The notes below the pieces were generated by a model. That model saw nothing but the letters and a program-made list of their open reading frames with translations, ran no database searches and was not told where the DNA came from. Positions 1 through 7,430 of a DNA stretch of 13,662 nucleotides are shown here, in pieces. Each line of letters begins with the position of its first letter. Position 1 is the stretch's first letter. A program made the translations under genes and the position numbers. The DNA comes from Candidatus Zixiibacteriota bacterium (GTDB lineage: Bacteria; Zixibacteria; MSB-5A5; SM1-73). The stretch lies in assembly GCA_023127875.1 (NCBI GenBank), contig JAGMFA010000045.1, forward strand, positions 1-13,662, read 5' to 3'.

Positions 1-1673
1 TGCTTTATTTCCAGCCCTGTTTTTTCTGCAACGTGAGCGACGCCTATCTGTTTAAGGAGAAATCAAAAAGGCTATGGGTCACCTTCGCCGGGGCATACTG
101 CCAGATATTTGTATGGGCAGTTGCCACCATTTTGTGGAGGGTGACCGCACTGGACACCGGACTTTCCAATTTCATTTTCGTGGTGGTCATCACCTCAGGG
201 ATAACCGTTCTTTTCAACTTCAATCCCCTGATAAAACTGGATGGATACTATCTTTTAACCGACTATCTGGAGATTCCCAATTTAAGGAAAAAAGCATTCG
301 GATATATTTCGTTACTTTTAAAGAAAAGATTTTTAAAACAGAAGGACTTAGAAATTGAAGCCTCTCTTAGGGCAAAAAAAGTATATATCTGGTATGGGAT
401 TCTCTCTCTTCTTTATTCGGCTTTACTGCTTTCCTTCATCTTCATCAAGGTGGAGCGTTTCCTGGTCACGCAGCTGGGCGGGTTCGGATTTATCTTGTTT
501 TTGTTCTTGATTTTTCTTATTTTTAAGCAACCGGCCAAAGTGGCATTGGCGGGGATATCTCAATTCCTTTTCACAAAAAAGGAAGAACTGATGGTGCCCA
601 GAAAGATTATAATTTATTCTGTCGTAATTGTGGTAGCGATGCTGGCGTTGTTTTTAGTAAAGATGGAGCTGAAAATAGGAAACCCCTGTGAGATCAAAGC
701 TTTAGAATGCTTCGTTCTGAAAAGCTCGCCGGATGGAACCGTAACCTCTGAGTTCTTTAAGAGAGGAAGCCAGGAAAAAAAGTCGGTGAATCTGCTTAGG
801 CTTTTTGCTGACGATTACACCAGCCTGAATCTGGTAACCAGAGTAAAAGAAGGTCAGGAGGTGGAGGTGGGAGAGACAGTGGCAGAGCTTTCTTCCCCCT
901 CTTATCTTTCTGATTTAGCCCAGACAAAAGCGGCTTTAAGAAAGGCTAAAGAGTTTTATGCCTTGCTTCAAAAGGGCGCCAGAAAGGAAGCCATCCAGCA
1001 GGCAAAGGATAAGGTGGCTCAAATTCAAAGCGAACTTAAGCTCAAAGAAAAGGAGCTTTCCAGGTTTTCCGATCTGCATCAAAAAAATCTGATCAGCAAT
1101 CAGGAGCTGGAGGAAGTGCAGACTAAGGTTTCGGTATTATCAAACCAGCTAAAGATCGCCCAAAATGAGCTGAAAATCATGAGAAACGGAGCCAGACCGG
1201 AGGAGCTTTCCATGGCAGAGGCAGAGATAGGGAAGCTGGAGGCAAAACTAAAATTTCTGGAAGATCAGATCTCCGCCTCCCAGATAAAGAGTCCCATCCG
1301 GGGGGTGATCACCTCCATAAGTTCTGGTGATAATCTTTTGAGCATCGCCAACTTAGACACCATGCGGGTTTTGATCAAGTTGTCGGAAAAGGATTTAGAT
1401 GTGCTAAAGAAGGGGCTTCCGGTTAAACTAAAGGTTAGAAGTTATCCCTTCTTGACTTTTTGGGGGAAGGTGACAAAGATTTCACAGATAGCAGATGTGG
1501 AGGGGCTGAAAAAAACTTTTACGGTCACTTGCAAGATCGAAAATAAAGATTATCTTTTAAAGCCGGGCATGTCCGGATATGCCAAGGTCTTTTGTGGTAA
1601 GATGAGACTGGTCTCTCTTTTGACCAGACGGATCGTTCGCTATCTGAGAGTGGAGGTATGGTCCTGGTGGTAG
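1..1673 (+). CDS. M50 site-2-protease-like / HlyD-type adaptor fusion membrane protein, 5' truncated
   Basis: The frame is already open at the window edge (first full codon at base 3, reading LYFQPCFFCNVSDAYLF), so the true start and the expected HExxH zinc motif lie outside the window. A GTG at base 33 is unlikely to be the start because family-like sequence continues before it. What is visible: several hydrophobic helices; the NFNPLIKLDGYYLLTDYL segment that carries the third zinc ligand of M50 proteases (Asp about codon 80); more membrane helices; one helix near IIYSVVIVVAMLALFLV; then a periplasmic HlyD-like half with a lipoyl-type hairpin (VKEGQEVEVGETVAELSSPS), a long Lys/Glu/Gln-rich coiled coil and a beta-barrel region. 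It ends in RYLRVEVWSWW. Proteins of this layout (putative peptide zinc metalloprotease class) usually work with peptide or bacteriocin export or efflux systems; the substrate here is unknown. Family assignment is confident, function is inferred. Confidence 0.85.
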   Translation, partial: LYFQPCFFCNVSDAYLFKEKSKRLWVTFAGAYCQIFVWAVATILWRVTALDTGLSNFIFVVVITSGITVLFNFNPLIKLDGYYLLTDYLEIPNLRKKAFGYISLLLKKRFLKQKDLEIEASLRAKKVYIWYGILSLLYSALLLSFIFIKVERFLVTQLGGFGFILFLFLIFLIFKQPAKVALAGISQFLFTKKEELMVPRKIIIYSVVIVVAMLALFLVKMELKIGNPCEIKALECFVLKSSPDGTVTSEFFKRGSQEKKSVNLLRLFADDYTSLNLVTRVKEGQEVEVGETVAELSSPSYLSDLAQTKAALRKAKEFYALLQKGARKEAIQQAKDKVAQIQSELKLKEKELSRFSDLHQKNLISNQELEEVQTKVSVLSNQLKIAQNELKIMRNGARPEELSMAEAEIGKLEAKLKFLEDQISASQIKSPIRGVITSISSGDNLLSIANLDTMRVLIKLSEKDLDVLKKGLPVKLKVRSYPFLTFWGKVTKISQIADVEGLKKTFTVTCKIENKDYLLKPGMSGYAKVFCGKMRLVSLLTRRIVRYLRVEVWSWW

Positions 1674-1804
1674 ATCTGGTGAACAAGTATGGGGTGTTTT
1701 GGATGCCCAGAACCATAATCAATGAAGAATCTTCTGTGGAAGGAGCAGTCCCAGAAGAAAAAATTCTTTCTGAGATTATGAGAGCCGTTCAAAAAGCCGT
1801 ATAA
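1658..1804 (+). pseudogene. Short overlapping ORF resembling the C-terminal end of a thioredoxin-fold protein
   Basis: A 48-codon frame (ATG at 1658, stop 1802-1804) overlaps the end of the upstream gene by 16 nt. Its product, starting MVLVVDLVNKYGVFWMPRTI, has the look of the second half of a small thioredoxin/glutaredoxin-fold protein: a KYGV strand entry, a candidate cis-proline in WMPRTII, a Glu/Gly turn (VEGAVPEE) and a final amphipathic helix (KILSEIMRAVQKAV). The CxxC active site and first half are absent, and no matching sequence lies upstream because the preceding gene ends normally. GGAGG lies only 1 nt before the ATG; a GTG at 1667 has better spacing (10 nt). It could be a gene remnant joined to the M50/HlyD gene, or a short translated partner. 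The fold match is by eye only. Confidence 0.4.
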
Positions 1805-1843
1805 TAATGAAGAAATGAAAAAACAACCTGAAACCTTCAACAC

Positions 1844-1849
1844 AAGGAG
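1844..1849 (+). promoter_or_regulatory. Ribosome binding site of the TPR gene
   Basis: AAGGAG sits 6 nt before the ATG at 1856 and fixes that start. Confidence 0.75.
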
Positions 1850-1855
1850 CGTTAA

Positions 1856-3322
1856 ATGAAGTCCTTGCGGATCATCCTGATGGCGGTATTATTGGTTTTT
1901 ATAGCAAGTGCAGTTTGGGGACAAAAAGCCAAAAAGCCCCGATTTCCTGCTCACACTTACAAAACCACTGCCAAGATCGATCTTAAAGATGAGTATCGAA
2001 TGTACGACAGCGCGGTGGTGAAACTTGAAGAAGCACTCTCATTCTACCCCGACGATGCTGAGATGCATTTCCTTTTGGGAAAGGCTTATTATCATAAAAA
2101 GAATTATCGGGGTATGGGAGAGCAATTCGCTATGGCGGAAAGCCTAAAAAGCAAAAAAGTTGAATGGGTGGATGAGCTTAATTCAATGAGGAAAGAAAAA
2201 TGGACACAGGTATTCAATCAGGGAGCTAAGGCTTTTAATGAGAAGGATTTTGATAAAGCTTTAGATGCGTTTCTCACCTGCACCATAATCGATCCTTCCA
2301 ACTTCAGGAGTTTTTTAAACGCTGGATATGCCTACACCTTGAAGGGACAGTATGATGAGGCACTTTCATATCTGGAAGATGGACTAAAGCTGGATCCGAA
2401 TAATCCTGATATGTTAAGAGGCTATGCGGACGCCTTGTTTTACGCCGGAAAACAAAAGGAGGCTTTGGAAGAATATAATAAGATTCTGGAAAAAGAGCCA
2501 AACAATGTGGAGGTGCTGGTCAATGTCGTCTCCATTTACAGCAACTCCAGAGACTACGATCAGGCTCTTTCATATTCCCAGAAACTGATTGCCGCAGATT
2601 CTACTTATAAGGATGGTCATTTTAACATGGGGACCATTTATCTTCAGAAGATCATACAGACAAACATGAGGCTTGATTCCTTGAAAGACGAGTCCGGAGA
2701 ATATTTTAAAGATGAGAAGTCAACTGCTAGAATAAAAGAACTAACCCAACAGAAAAATGAACTTCTGGCTTCCACACAGGTGGCCTTCGAAAAGGTATTG
2801 GGACTTGACTCGACAGATCTGGAAGCTCAGGTTTTTCTTGCCCAGGTTTACCAGGAGCAGGAGAATTTTGATCAAGCTATGAGTATTCTGGAACCCTTGA
2901 TTCAAAAAGACAGCACAAATTGCAGTGCCTTAAATCAACTGGCAGTTATTTATGCGAAAAAAGGGATGGGCGAAAAAGCCAAAGATGCCTGGCAGAAAGC
3001 CCAGGATTGCTTCAATGCACCGTTAGAACTCCAGAGCTGGAATTGGAGAAAAGAAGGAGATTTTGTGGTCGCTGAAGGGGAGGTTTCGAACATTTCTGCA
3101 ATTGACACCCTCAGACAGGTTATGGCTGTGTTTCTACTCTATGATGCAGATCATGTATTTATCAGTTCTGATGAGGCTTTGATCACGTATGATCCTCTAC
3201 TTCCTGGCCAAACTTCTCCCTTTAAAGTGATGGTAAGACATAATCCAAAAATGCAAAACGGCAAAATCCATTTTAAAAAACTCTCGGGGGAACGCATTAC
3301 GCACCGCAAGAAACAGGAGTAA
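1856..3322 (+). CDS. Exported tetratricopeptide repeat protein with C-terminal FxLYD-like domain
   Basis: 488 aa. An N-terminal Sec signal peptide (MKSLRIILMAVLLVFIASAVWGQ) predicts export to the periplasm or outer surface. The body is a run of TPR units: roughly residues 50-97 (EEALSFYPDDAEMHFLLGKAYY), 118-149 (GAKAFNEKDFDKALDAF), 150-184 (AGYAYTLKGQYDEALSYLE), 185-219 (YADALFYAGKQKEALEEYNK) and 220-265. A charged helical insert (about 270-305) follows, then two more repeats. From about residue 391 to 478 there is an all-beta segment with VVAEGEVSNIS, VMAVFLLYD and LLPGQTSPFKVMV, the pattern of FxLYD/DUF3426-type domains found in exported bacterial proteins. TPRs mediate protein-protein contacts, so an envelope scaffold is likely, but the partner is unknown. 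The gene has its own RBS and is followed by a hairpin with a T-run. Confidence 0.85.
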   Translation: MKSLRIILMAVLLVFIASAVWGQKAKKPRFPAHTYKTTAKIDLKDEYRMYDSAVVKLEEALSFYPDDAEMHFLLGKAYYHKKNYRGMGEQFAMAESLKSKKVEWVDELNSMRKEKWTQVFNQGAKAFNEKDFDKALDAFLTCTIIDPSNFRSFLNAGYAYTLKGQYDEALSYLEDGLKLDPNNPDMLRGYADALFYAGKQKEALEEYNKILEKEPNNVEVLVNVVSIYSNSRDYDQALSYSQKLIAADSTYKDGHFNMGTIYLQKIIQTNMRLDSLKDESGEYFKDEKSTARIKELTQQKNELLASTQVAFEKVLGLDSTDLEAQVFLAQVYQEQENFDQAMSILEPLIQKDSTNCSALNQLAVIYAKKGMGEKAKDAWQKAQDCFNAPLELQSWNWRKEGDFVVAEGEVSNISAIDTLRQVMAVFLLYDADHVFISSDEALITYDPLLPGQTSPFKVMVRHNPKMQNGKIHFKKLSGERITHRKKQE

Positions 3323-3376
3323 AAACCGGTCCATAGAATCTATAACTTGTTCCCGCCGATCTCGGGAAAAGGATGT

Positions 3377-3410
3377 GGGTGGAGCTGAAGCTCCACCCCT
3401 ACATTTTTTT
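3377..3410 (+). terminator. Hairpin plus T-run after the TPR gene (also a REP-like repeat)
   Basis: Perfect 10-bp inverted repeat GGGTGGAGCT / AGCTCCACCC (3377-3386 and 3389-3398) with a tight loop, then CCTACA and seven T residues (3404-3410). It could end + strand transcription of the TPR gene. The stem is followed by CTAC (GTAG on the - strand, 3399-3402), so it also matches the GTAG-plus-hairpin repeats elsewhere in the window. Confidence 0.5.
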
Positions 3411-3419
3411 ATTGTAATT

Positions 3420-3442
3420 GTAGCGGAAACCTTTAGGTTTCC
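3420..3442 (+). repeat. GTAG-headed REP-like hairpin
   Basis: GTAG (3420-3423) followed by the hairpin GGAAACCT-TT-AGGTTTCC (3425-3442). The same hairpin recurs on the other strand at 11786-11808 and, interrupted, at 9828-9930. With the - strand copy at 3377-3402 it forms a head-to-head pair. Confidence 0.7.
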
Positions 3443-3750
3443 ATGATCAAACTTCAAATCTACAGTTCCTTTCACAACTCCCCCCTATGTAGCAGGTTGC
3501 AGTAAGTATGAACCAACTTGCATAAAGCGATTGCATTGTATTCCAATTCGTCTCCATCCAAATTTTTAAAGCGCTGAGAGCATCTCAAAGCTTTCTATAA
3601 TCTAACATCAGCATCTCATTGACTGGCAATTAGTTCCCATCCCATGACCTTCAGAGAAAGATTATGGGTTTGATCTCATCTATCCCTTTCCACTCCCTGA
3701 AGCTACAGCATTTCAACGGCACATATTTTGCTTTTCTTGAGAGTAGAAAA
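3443..3750. other. Non-coding gap with no recognised gene
   Basis: No convincing ORF, RNA gene or strong promoter was found here. It presumably contains the promoter and leader of the RNase H-like gene downstream, but no good -35/-10 pair stands out. Confidence 0.5.
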
Positions 3751-3787
3751 ATAAGGAGGTATGGTTATCGACTGATTGATAAGGAGG
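3751..3787 (+). promoter_or_regulatory. Duplicated Shine-Dalgarno sequence before the RNase H-like gene
   Basis: ATAAGGAGG occurs twice, at 3751-3759 and 3779-3787, 28 nt apart. The second lies 6 nt before the ATG at 3794 and is the working RBS. The first lies 1 nt before an ATG opening a 4-codon frame (MVID, stop 3773-3775), too close for normal initiation but possibly a leader or a ribosome standby site. Confidence 0.55.
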
Positions 3788-3793
3788 CTTTAA

Positions 3794-4174
3794 ATGCAAT
3801 GCTTCTTTTATGGAACGACCCGAGACAAAAATAGCGAGGTTGGTCATAATGGAGTGGTTTCATTTTCTATTCCCGACTTAGGAATAGTCTTCCGGGCTCA
3901 ATTTAAAGGCAACCCGGTCGAATGTGAGTATGCCAGTCTTCTGGCACTTTTAGAATTTATTGAGATCAATCCCCATCTGTTTCAAAACAAAACCGTGGAG
4001 ATACTTGGCGACAGCTTTATGGTGATTAACCAGGTAAACCTACAGATGGTCTGCAACAAGGATTTAGAGCCTTATCGAAACATGGCTTTAGTTTACAAAA
4101 AGAAAATTCCTTATAGTCTAAACTGGATTCCTCAGAAGGAAAATCCGGCTCAAAGCGAGCTAGCTTTCAGATAA
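3794..4174 (+). CDS. RNase H-like (RNase HI superfamily) protein with degenerate active site
   Basis: 126 aa, shorter than typical RNase HI (about 150). The order of segments follows short RNase HI-family proteins: first strand (CFFYGTTRDKN), the ECEYASLLALLEF helix, the central VEILGDSFMVINQVN strand-helix, and the terminal WIPQKENPAQSELAFR. Of the four metal-binding acids expected (D-E-D-D), Glu45 and Asp73 are in place. The first Asp is replaced (Tyr6 in FFYGT where TDGS is usual), and the last falls on Ser121 or Glu122 in NPAQSELA where N-x-x-AD-x-LA is usual. It may bind RNA/DNA hybrid without cutting it, or be a weak enzyme. The strong RBS supports the start. It is expressed as a single gene with its own terminator. 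Confidence 0.7.
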   Translation: MQCFFYGTTRDKNSEVGHNGVVSFSIPDLGIVFRAQFKGNPVECEYASLLALLEFIEINPHLFQNKTVEILGDSFMVINQVNLQMVCNKDLEPYRNMALVYKKKIPYSLNWIPQKENPAQSELAFR

Positions 4175-4198
4175 AGAATCCTCCTTCATCCCCTTCAG

Positions 4199-4224
4199 GG
4201 TGAACCCTTCAAGGTGAACCCTTC
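4199..4224 (+). repeat. Tandem 14-bp repeat
   Basis: GGTGAACCCTTC occurs twice in a row (4199-4210 and 4213-4224) between the RNase H-like stop codon and its terminator. No function is evident. Confidence 0.6.
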
Positions 4225-4232
4225 TGCCAAAG

Positions 4233-4265
4233 AGAGCCTCCAACGTCCCCCGGAGGCTCTTTTTT
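4233..4265 (+). terminator. Rho-independent terminator after the RNase H-like gene
   Basis: Perfect 9-bp stem AGAGCCTCC / GGAGGCTCT (4233-4241, 4252-4260), a 10-nt loop, then a run of T (4260-4265). Confidence 0.85.
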
Positions 4266-4266
4266 A

Positions 4267-4295
4267 TTGACAACCATATTTTGATTCGCTAATTT
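4267..4295 (+). promoter_or_regulatory. holA: Candidate sigma-70 promoter for holA
   Basis: TTGACA (4267-4272), 17-nt spacer, TAATTT (4290-4295). The -35 is perfect and the -10 weak. It lies immediately after the preceding terminator and about 100 nt before holA. Confidence 0.4.
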
Positions 4296-4334
4296 GAACT
4301 GGTAAGAGGTCGATTCCATGTAAAAACGAAAGAG

Positions 4335-4382
4335 ACCTTTCATCTATAGCGATAGATAAACTACCTACGAGAAATGAAAGGT
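4335..4382 (+). promoter_or_regulatory. holA: Long inverted repeat in the holA leader
   Basis: Perfect 9-bp arms ACCTTTCAT (4335-4343) and ATGAAAGGT (4374-4382) enclose a 30-nt loop with its own small CTAT-AGCG-ATAG hairpin. It ends 5 nt before the AAAGGA ribosome binding site of holA. There is no T-run, so it is not a simple terminator; it could control translation or be a protein-binding site. Confidence 0.45.
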
Positions 4383-4396
4383 GAACGAAAGGAAAT

Positions 4397-5413
4397 ATGG
4401 GAGAGAAAATCACATATTCCCAGTGGTTAAACAAACTTAAGTCCGGTACTAAGGATCCTGCGGAAAAGATGGAGTTGTTATATCATCTCACAGGGGAAGA
4501 GGATTTCTTGAAGGAGGAAGCCTGGAAGAAGATTGTCTCCATTTTGGTGCCGGACGAATTGAAGAGTTTTAATCTGGATCTTTTGTATGGAGCGGAGATC
4601 AGTGCAGACCAGATCATAAACAAAGCTTCCACCTCTCCTGTCAATGCAAAAAGGCGGGTGGTGGTGGTGTTTGATCTGGACAAGCTGTCCGTCTTCTCCA
4701 AAGACGTATTGTTGTCATTCTTGCCCAAGTTTCCTGATTCAGTTTGCCTAATTCTTCTTTCCCCCAAAATTACCTCCCCGGCAAAATTTCATAAAGCTTT
4801 GGAGAAACTTGCCACCACGGTGGAGTTTCCCCGATTGTGGGAAAGTCAAACTTCAGCCTGGATCACAAACAGGATAAAAGAAGAAGGCAAAAAAATCGAA
4901 AGAGGTGCTGTCTTTATTTTGCAGAATCTTGTGGGAAATAATCTTGCCGATTTAGTCACAGAGATAAACAAACTGGTGACCTATATTGGAGAAAGGGATA
5001 CCATAGCCTCATCCGACGTGGAATCAGTGGCAGGTCTGTCCAGAACTCACACTATCTTCCAGTTGATTGATTCCATCGGGGAAAAGGATACAAAAGGATC
5101 GCTTTTGATCTTAAGGAATCTGGTCTCATCAGGCGAAAAACCTGGCGGAATAATCTTTTGGCTAACCCAACATCTGGAAAAGTTGATTCAAACCAAGGAA
5201 TTTCCTTCTGGCTCCGGGGTATCCCTTGCATCTTTCCTTAAGACAAAGCCATTTCTGGCGTCCAAATATCAGAAACACGCACCGAATTTCAGCCTGGAGG
5301 AATTGGAAAAAGGATTGATTATCTTGTATCAAACCGATGTTGACCTAAAGTCAAATCTAATGCCGGATAAGATGCTTTTGGAACTTCTGGTATATAATCT
5401 GTGCCATCTATGA
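4397..5413 (+). CDS. holA: DNA polymerase III subunit delta
   Basis: 338 aa, the usual length for HolA, the clamp-loader subunit that opens the sliding clamp. Recognisable features in order: LLYHLTGEEDFLKEEAWKKI near the N-terminus (family pattern Y-L-x-GEE-x-FLxEEA), NLDLLYGAEISADQIINKAS, ASTSPVNAKRRVVVVFDLDKL (typical S-x-P-x-x-x-xRR-x-VVV), WITNRIKEEGKKIERGAVFIL, LVGNNLADLVTEINKLVTYI (family G-x-x-L-x-x-L-x-x-EIxKL), then FQLIDSIGEKDTKGSLLILRNL and a helical C-terminal collar domain ending LELLVYNLCHL. RBS AAAGGA lies 3 nt before the ATG, slightly tight. The gene stands alone, without rpsT or comEC which often accompany it. No clear terminator separates it from the sigma factor gene 87 nt further on. 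Confidence 0.92.
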   Translation: MGEKITYSQWLNKLKSGTKDPAEKMELLYHLTGEEDFLKEEAWKKIVSILVPDELKSFNLDLLYGAEISADQIINKASTSPVNAKRRVVVVFDLDKLSVFSKDVLLSFLPKFPDSVCLILLSPKITSPAKFHKALEKLATTVEFPRLWESQTSAWITNRIKEEGKKIERGAVFILQNLVGNNLADLVTEINKLVTYIGERDTIASSDVESVAGLSRTHTIFQLIDSIGEKDTKGSLLILRNLVSSGEKPGGIIFWLTQHLEKLIQTKEFPSGSGVSLASFLKTKPFLASKYQKHAPNFSLEELEKGLIILYQTDVDLKSNLMPDKMLLELLVYNLCHL

Positions 5414-5451
5414 AGTGGAGAGGGGGATTAAGGGGGGAGAGGTTAAAATTT

Positions 5452-5481
5452 TTGGGAATAATTCTCAAGTTAATCTGTATT
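5452..5481 (+). promoter_or_regulatory. Weak candidate promoter upstream of the sigma factor gene
   Basis: TTGGGA (5452-5457), 18-nt spacer, TGTATT (5476-5481). Each box matches the sigma-70 consensus at about 4 of 6 positions. The overlapping GGAATA...TCTGTA is reminiscent of an ECF promoter but has a short spacer. Low certainty. Confidence 0.2.
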
Positions 5482-5500
5482 CTATCAGGCGGTAGTGTTG

Positions 5501-6088
5501 ATGAACAAAAGTGAAGGGCCGGCGCCTTTCAATCAACAAAATGATGATGAGCTGATCTTAAAAGCTCAGAAAGGTGATCTCCCTTCTTTTGATCTTTTAG
5601 TGAAACGTTACCAGAGAAGGATTTATTTTTTGGCTTATCGCATGGTCAAAAACCATGATGCCGCAGACGATATAGCTCAGGAGACTTTCATTAATGCTTA
5701 TTCTGCCATCAAATCGTTTAAGACCGGTTATAGTTTTTATACCTGGTTATACCGGATATGTATGAATTTGAGCATAAATTTCCTGAAGCGTCAGAAGTTT
5801 ATGATTCCGGAAAGCCAATTTGAAGAAGAGGCAAGCCCGTTAGAGAGGGCGGCGACCGGGGTTGATCCCTCAGATCATTTAGCCTTAAAGGAGTTGGAGA
5901 ATAAGATAGATGAGGCTATGGATTCGCTTCCGCCGAAGTATAAGGCAGTGTTGGTATTGAGGATATATGAAGACTTAAGCTACGAGGAGATTGCCAAAAC
6001 GTTGAAAATATCTTTAGGAACGGTGATGTCCCGGCTCTTCAGAGCCAGGGAAAAGATGCAGGATGAGTTGAAGGAATATAAGGAGTAA
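5501..6088 (+). CDS. ECF-type RNA polymerase sigma factor (RpoE-like)
   Basis: 195 aa from the ATG at 5501; an earlier in-frame GTG (5495) is too close to the weak AGGCGG RBS (5487-5492), which is well spaced (8 nt) for the ATG. Region 2 spans about residues 25-92: FDLLVKRYQRRIYFLAYRMV, then NHDAADDIAQETFINAYSAI and YTWLYRICMNLSINFLKR. An acidic linker follows. Region 4, about 130-185, has MDSLPPKYKAVLVLRIYEDL then SYEEIAKTLKISLGTVMSRL and FRAREKMQDEL, the helix-turn-helix that reads the -35. Regions 1 and 3 are absent, as in ECF sigmas. The next gene, 5 nt downstream, encodes a zinc-finger anti-sigma protein, so this is a classic co-transcribed sigma/anti-sigma pair responding to an envelope signal. 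Confidence 0.93.
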   Translation: MNKSEGPAPFNQQNDDELILKAQKGDLPSFDLLVKRYQRRIYFLAYRMVKNHDAADDIAQETFINAYSAIKSFKTGYSFYTWLYRICMNLSINFLKRQKFMIPESQFEEEASPLERAATGVDPSDHLALKELENKIDEAMDSLPPKYKAVLVLRIYEDLSYEEIAKTLKISLGTVMSRLFRAREKMQDELKEYKE

Positions 6089-6093
6089 ATAAG

Positions 6094-7323
6094 TTGAGTT
6101 GCGGAAGATTTGATAAGCTGATTTACCTTTTTCTGGATGGGAGACTGGATCAAGGTAAGGAAAAGGAGCTAAAAGAACATCTTTCTGAATGCGAAAGATG
6201 CGCCAAGAAATTAGCGCTTTTGGAATCGGTCGAAGGAAGGGCGAAAAAAATTGAAATAAAAGAACCACCCCAGGAATACTGGGACAGCTTCTCCAGTCGG
6301 GTAAGGGAGAAAATCCTTGCCCGAAAAGAAAGATCGCCTGCATTTGGTTTAAAGAAAGCTTTGGAGAGTATCTTTTCTTTCTCTCCTTTAAAGATAAAGC
6401 TCGCCGCCGGTCTGGCATCGGTGGTGCTGGTCTTCATCATCGGGAAACTATATGTGGATTATCGGGGAGAGGAGATACTTCCTTCCAAAGCGGTTATTCA
6501 AACTGAAAAGCAACCACAGCTTGAAATCATGGAAATGGAAAAGAAGAAAGGATTTCCAATAGAAGACAGAAGGAAAATAGGATCAATACCTGAAAAGCCT
6601 GAGATGAAAAGAGAACCTGCCACTGCTGTTCAGCAGGAAGGAAAGGCAATTCCTCCAAAGAGAGAAGGAGTCGAAAAAGAGGCTTTGTTAAAAGAAGAAA
6701 AAATTACCACTCAGCCGAAGGTTGCAGAAGAAAAAGCAGTGCCTGTTTATGCACCCACCTTGGAGGATCAAACCTCCATAGAAACTGAAAAACCATCAGA
6801 ACCGCAAGTCATATCTCCGGAAGCAAAGCCCACTGGAGCAGGAGTAGAGGGAGAGGTTGAAGAGAAGGTTGCAGTAAAAATGGCTGCTCGCAAAAAGAAA
6901 ACCCAAAAAGCTGACCAGGTTCCCCAGAAAGGAAAAGCTCAAAAAGCGGTAAGCAGGGACATCGTTGCTTTCTCCGAACAAAACCTCCAAGCCTTATTAA
7001 CCATGGATCATTATGTGGTGAATGAAAAGATAATCCCGAAGGTGACAGAAAATGATACCCTGGTTCAAGCAGACGAGCTGAGAGGCATAATCCAGACGTG
7101 GAAAGCATATATTGAGGAAAATCCCACAGACTCATTAACCAACCTGGGCTATCTGCAGGTAGCAATTGGCTACTATCTTCTGGGCAAGCTTAGCCAGGAT
7201 ACCGCAGTCATTTCCGAAGGTTCAAAACTTATAGAAGAATATCTTGATCGGATCAAAGATCCGAAGGTTAAGGACAATTTAAGCGACAGACTGGAAAAAA
7301 TAAAGGCATTGAGGCAAAGATGA
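6094..7323 (+). CDS. Membrane anti-sigma factor with zf-HC2 domain and periplasmic extension
   Basis: 409 aa, starting at TTG 6094 with AAGGAG (6080-6085) 8 nt upstream. The N-terminus has the zinc anti-sigma pattern: Cys3, then His29-x3-Cys33-x2-Cys36 (HLSECERC), which holds the sigma factor in the cytoplasm. One membrane helix lies at about residues 103-122 (LAAGLASVVLVFIIG). About 160 residues rich in Glu, Lys and Pro follow, likely a disordered periplasmic stalk. The C-terminal 120 residues form a compact helical, TPR-like domain (WKAYIEENPTDSLTNLGYLQ, VAIGYYLLGKLSQDT, LIEEYLDRIKDPKVK). The long stalk plus helical head is more elaborate than the usual short anti-sigma and suggests sensing of a cell-wall or outer-membrane partner by binding or proteolysis. 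Anti-sigma role confident; signal unknown. Confidence 0.88.
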   Translation: MSCGRFDKLIYLFLDGRLDQGKEKELKEHLSECERCAKKLALLESVEGRAKKIEIKEPPQEYWDSFSSRVREKILARKERSPAFGLKKALESIFSFSPLKIKLAAGLASVVLVFIIGKLYVDYRGEEILPSKAVIQTEKQPQLEIMEMEKKKGFPIEDRRKIGSIPEKPEMKREPATAVQQEGKAIPPKREGVEKEALLKEEKITTQPKVAEEKAVPVYAPTLEDQTSIETEKPSEPQVISPEAKPTGAGVEGEVEEKVAVKMAARKKKTQKADQVPQKGKAQKAVSRDIVAFSEQNLQALLTMDHYVVNEKIIPKVTENDTLVQADELRGIIQTWKAYIEENPTDSLTNLGYLQVAIGYYLLGKLSQDTAVISEGSKLIEEYLDRIKDPKVKDNLSDRLEKIKALRQR

Positions 7324-7416
7324 AAATTTTTAAGGAATATTTCTTTTCACGATTTGTATAAAAAATAGGATTGGATATTGAACTTTTGAACATTTAAACT
7401 TTTGAACTCTTTTTCT

Positions 7417-7424
7417 AAAGGAGG
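7417..7424 (+). promoter_or_regulatory. Strong ribosome binding site setting the VIT/VWA gene start
   Basis: AAAGGAGG lies 6 nt before the ATG at 7431. An in-frame TTG at 7425 directly abuts it and is excluded. The 107-nt gap before it has repeated ACTTTTGAAC-like stretches but no strong promoter. Confidence 0.75.
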
Positions 7425-7430
7425 TTGGTC

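Noticed and set aside
3197..3475. 92-codon - strand open frame
   Set aside because: Spans the end of the TPR gene and two palindromic repeats on the opposite strand; composition is repeat-derived.
5414..5442. G-rich stretch as a G-quadruplex or terminator
   Set aside because: Only two long G runs and no paired stem or T-run; more likely a dispersed repeat or purine-rich spacer.
5454..5479. Autoregulated ECF promoter before the sigma gene
   Set aside because: GGAATA and TCTGTA resemble ECF boxes, but the spacer is shorter than usual and the boxes are imperfect; kept only as a remark in the weak promoter entry.
6014..6440. Two - strand open frames of about 100-130 codons
   Set aside because: Antisense shadows of the sigma and anti-sigma genes, whose domains are clear.
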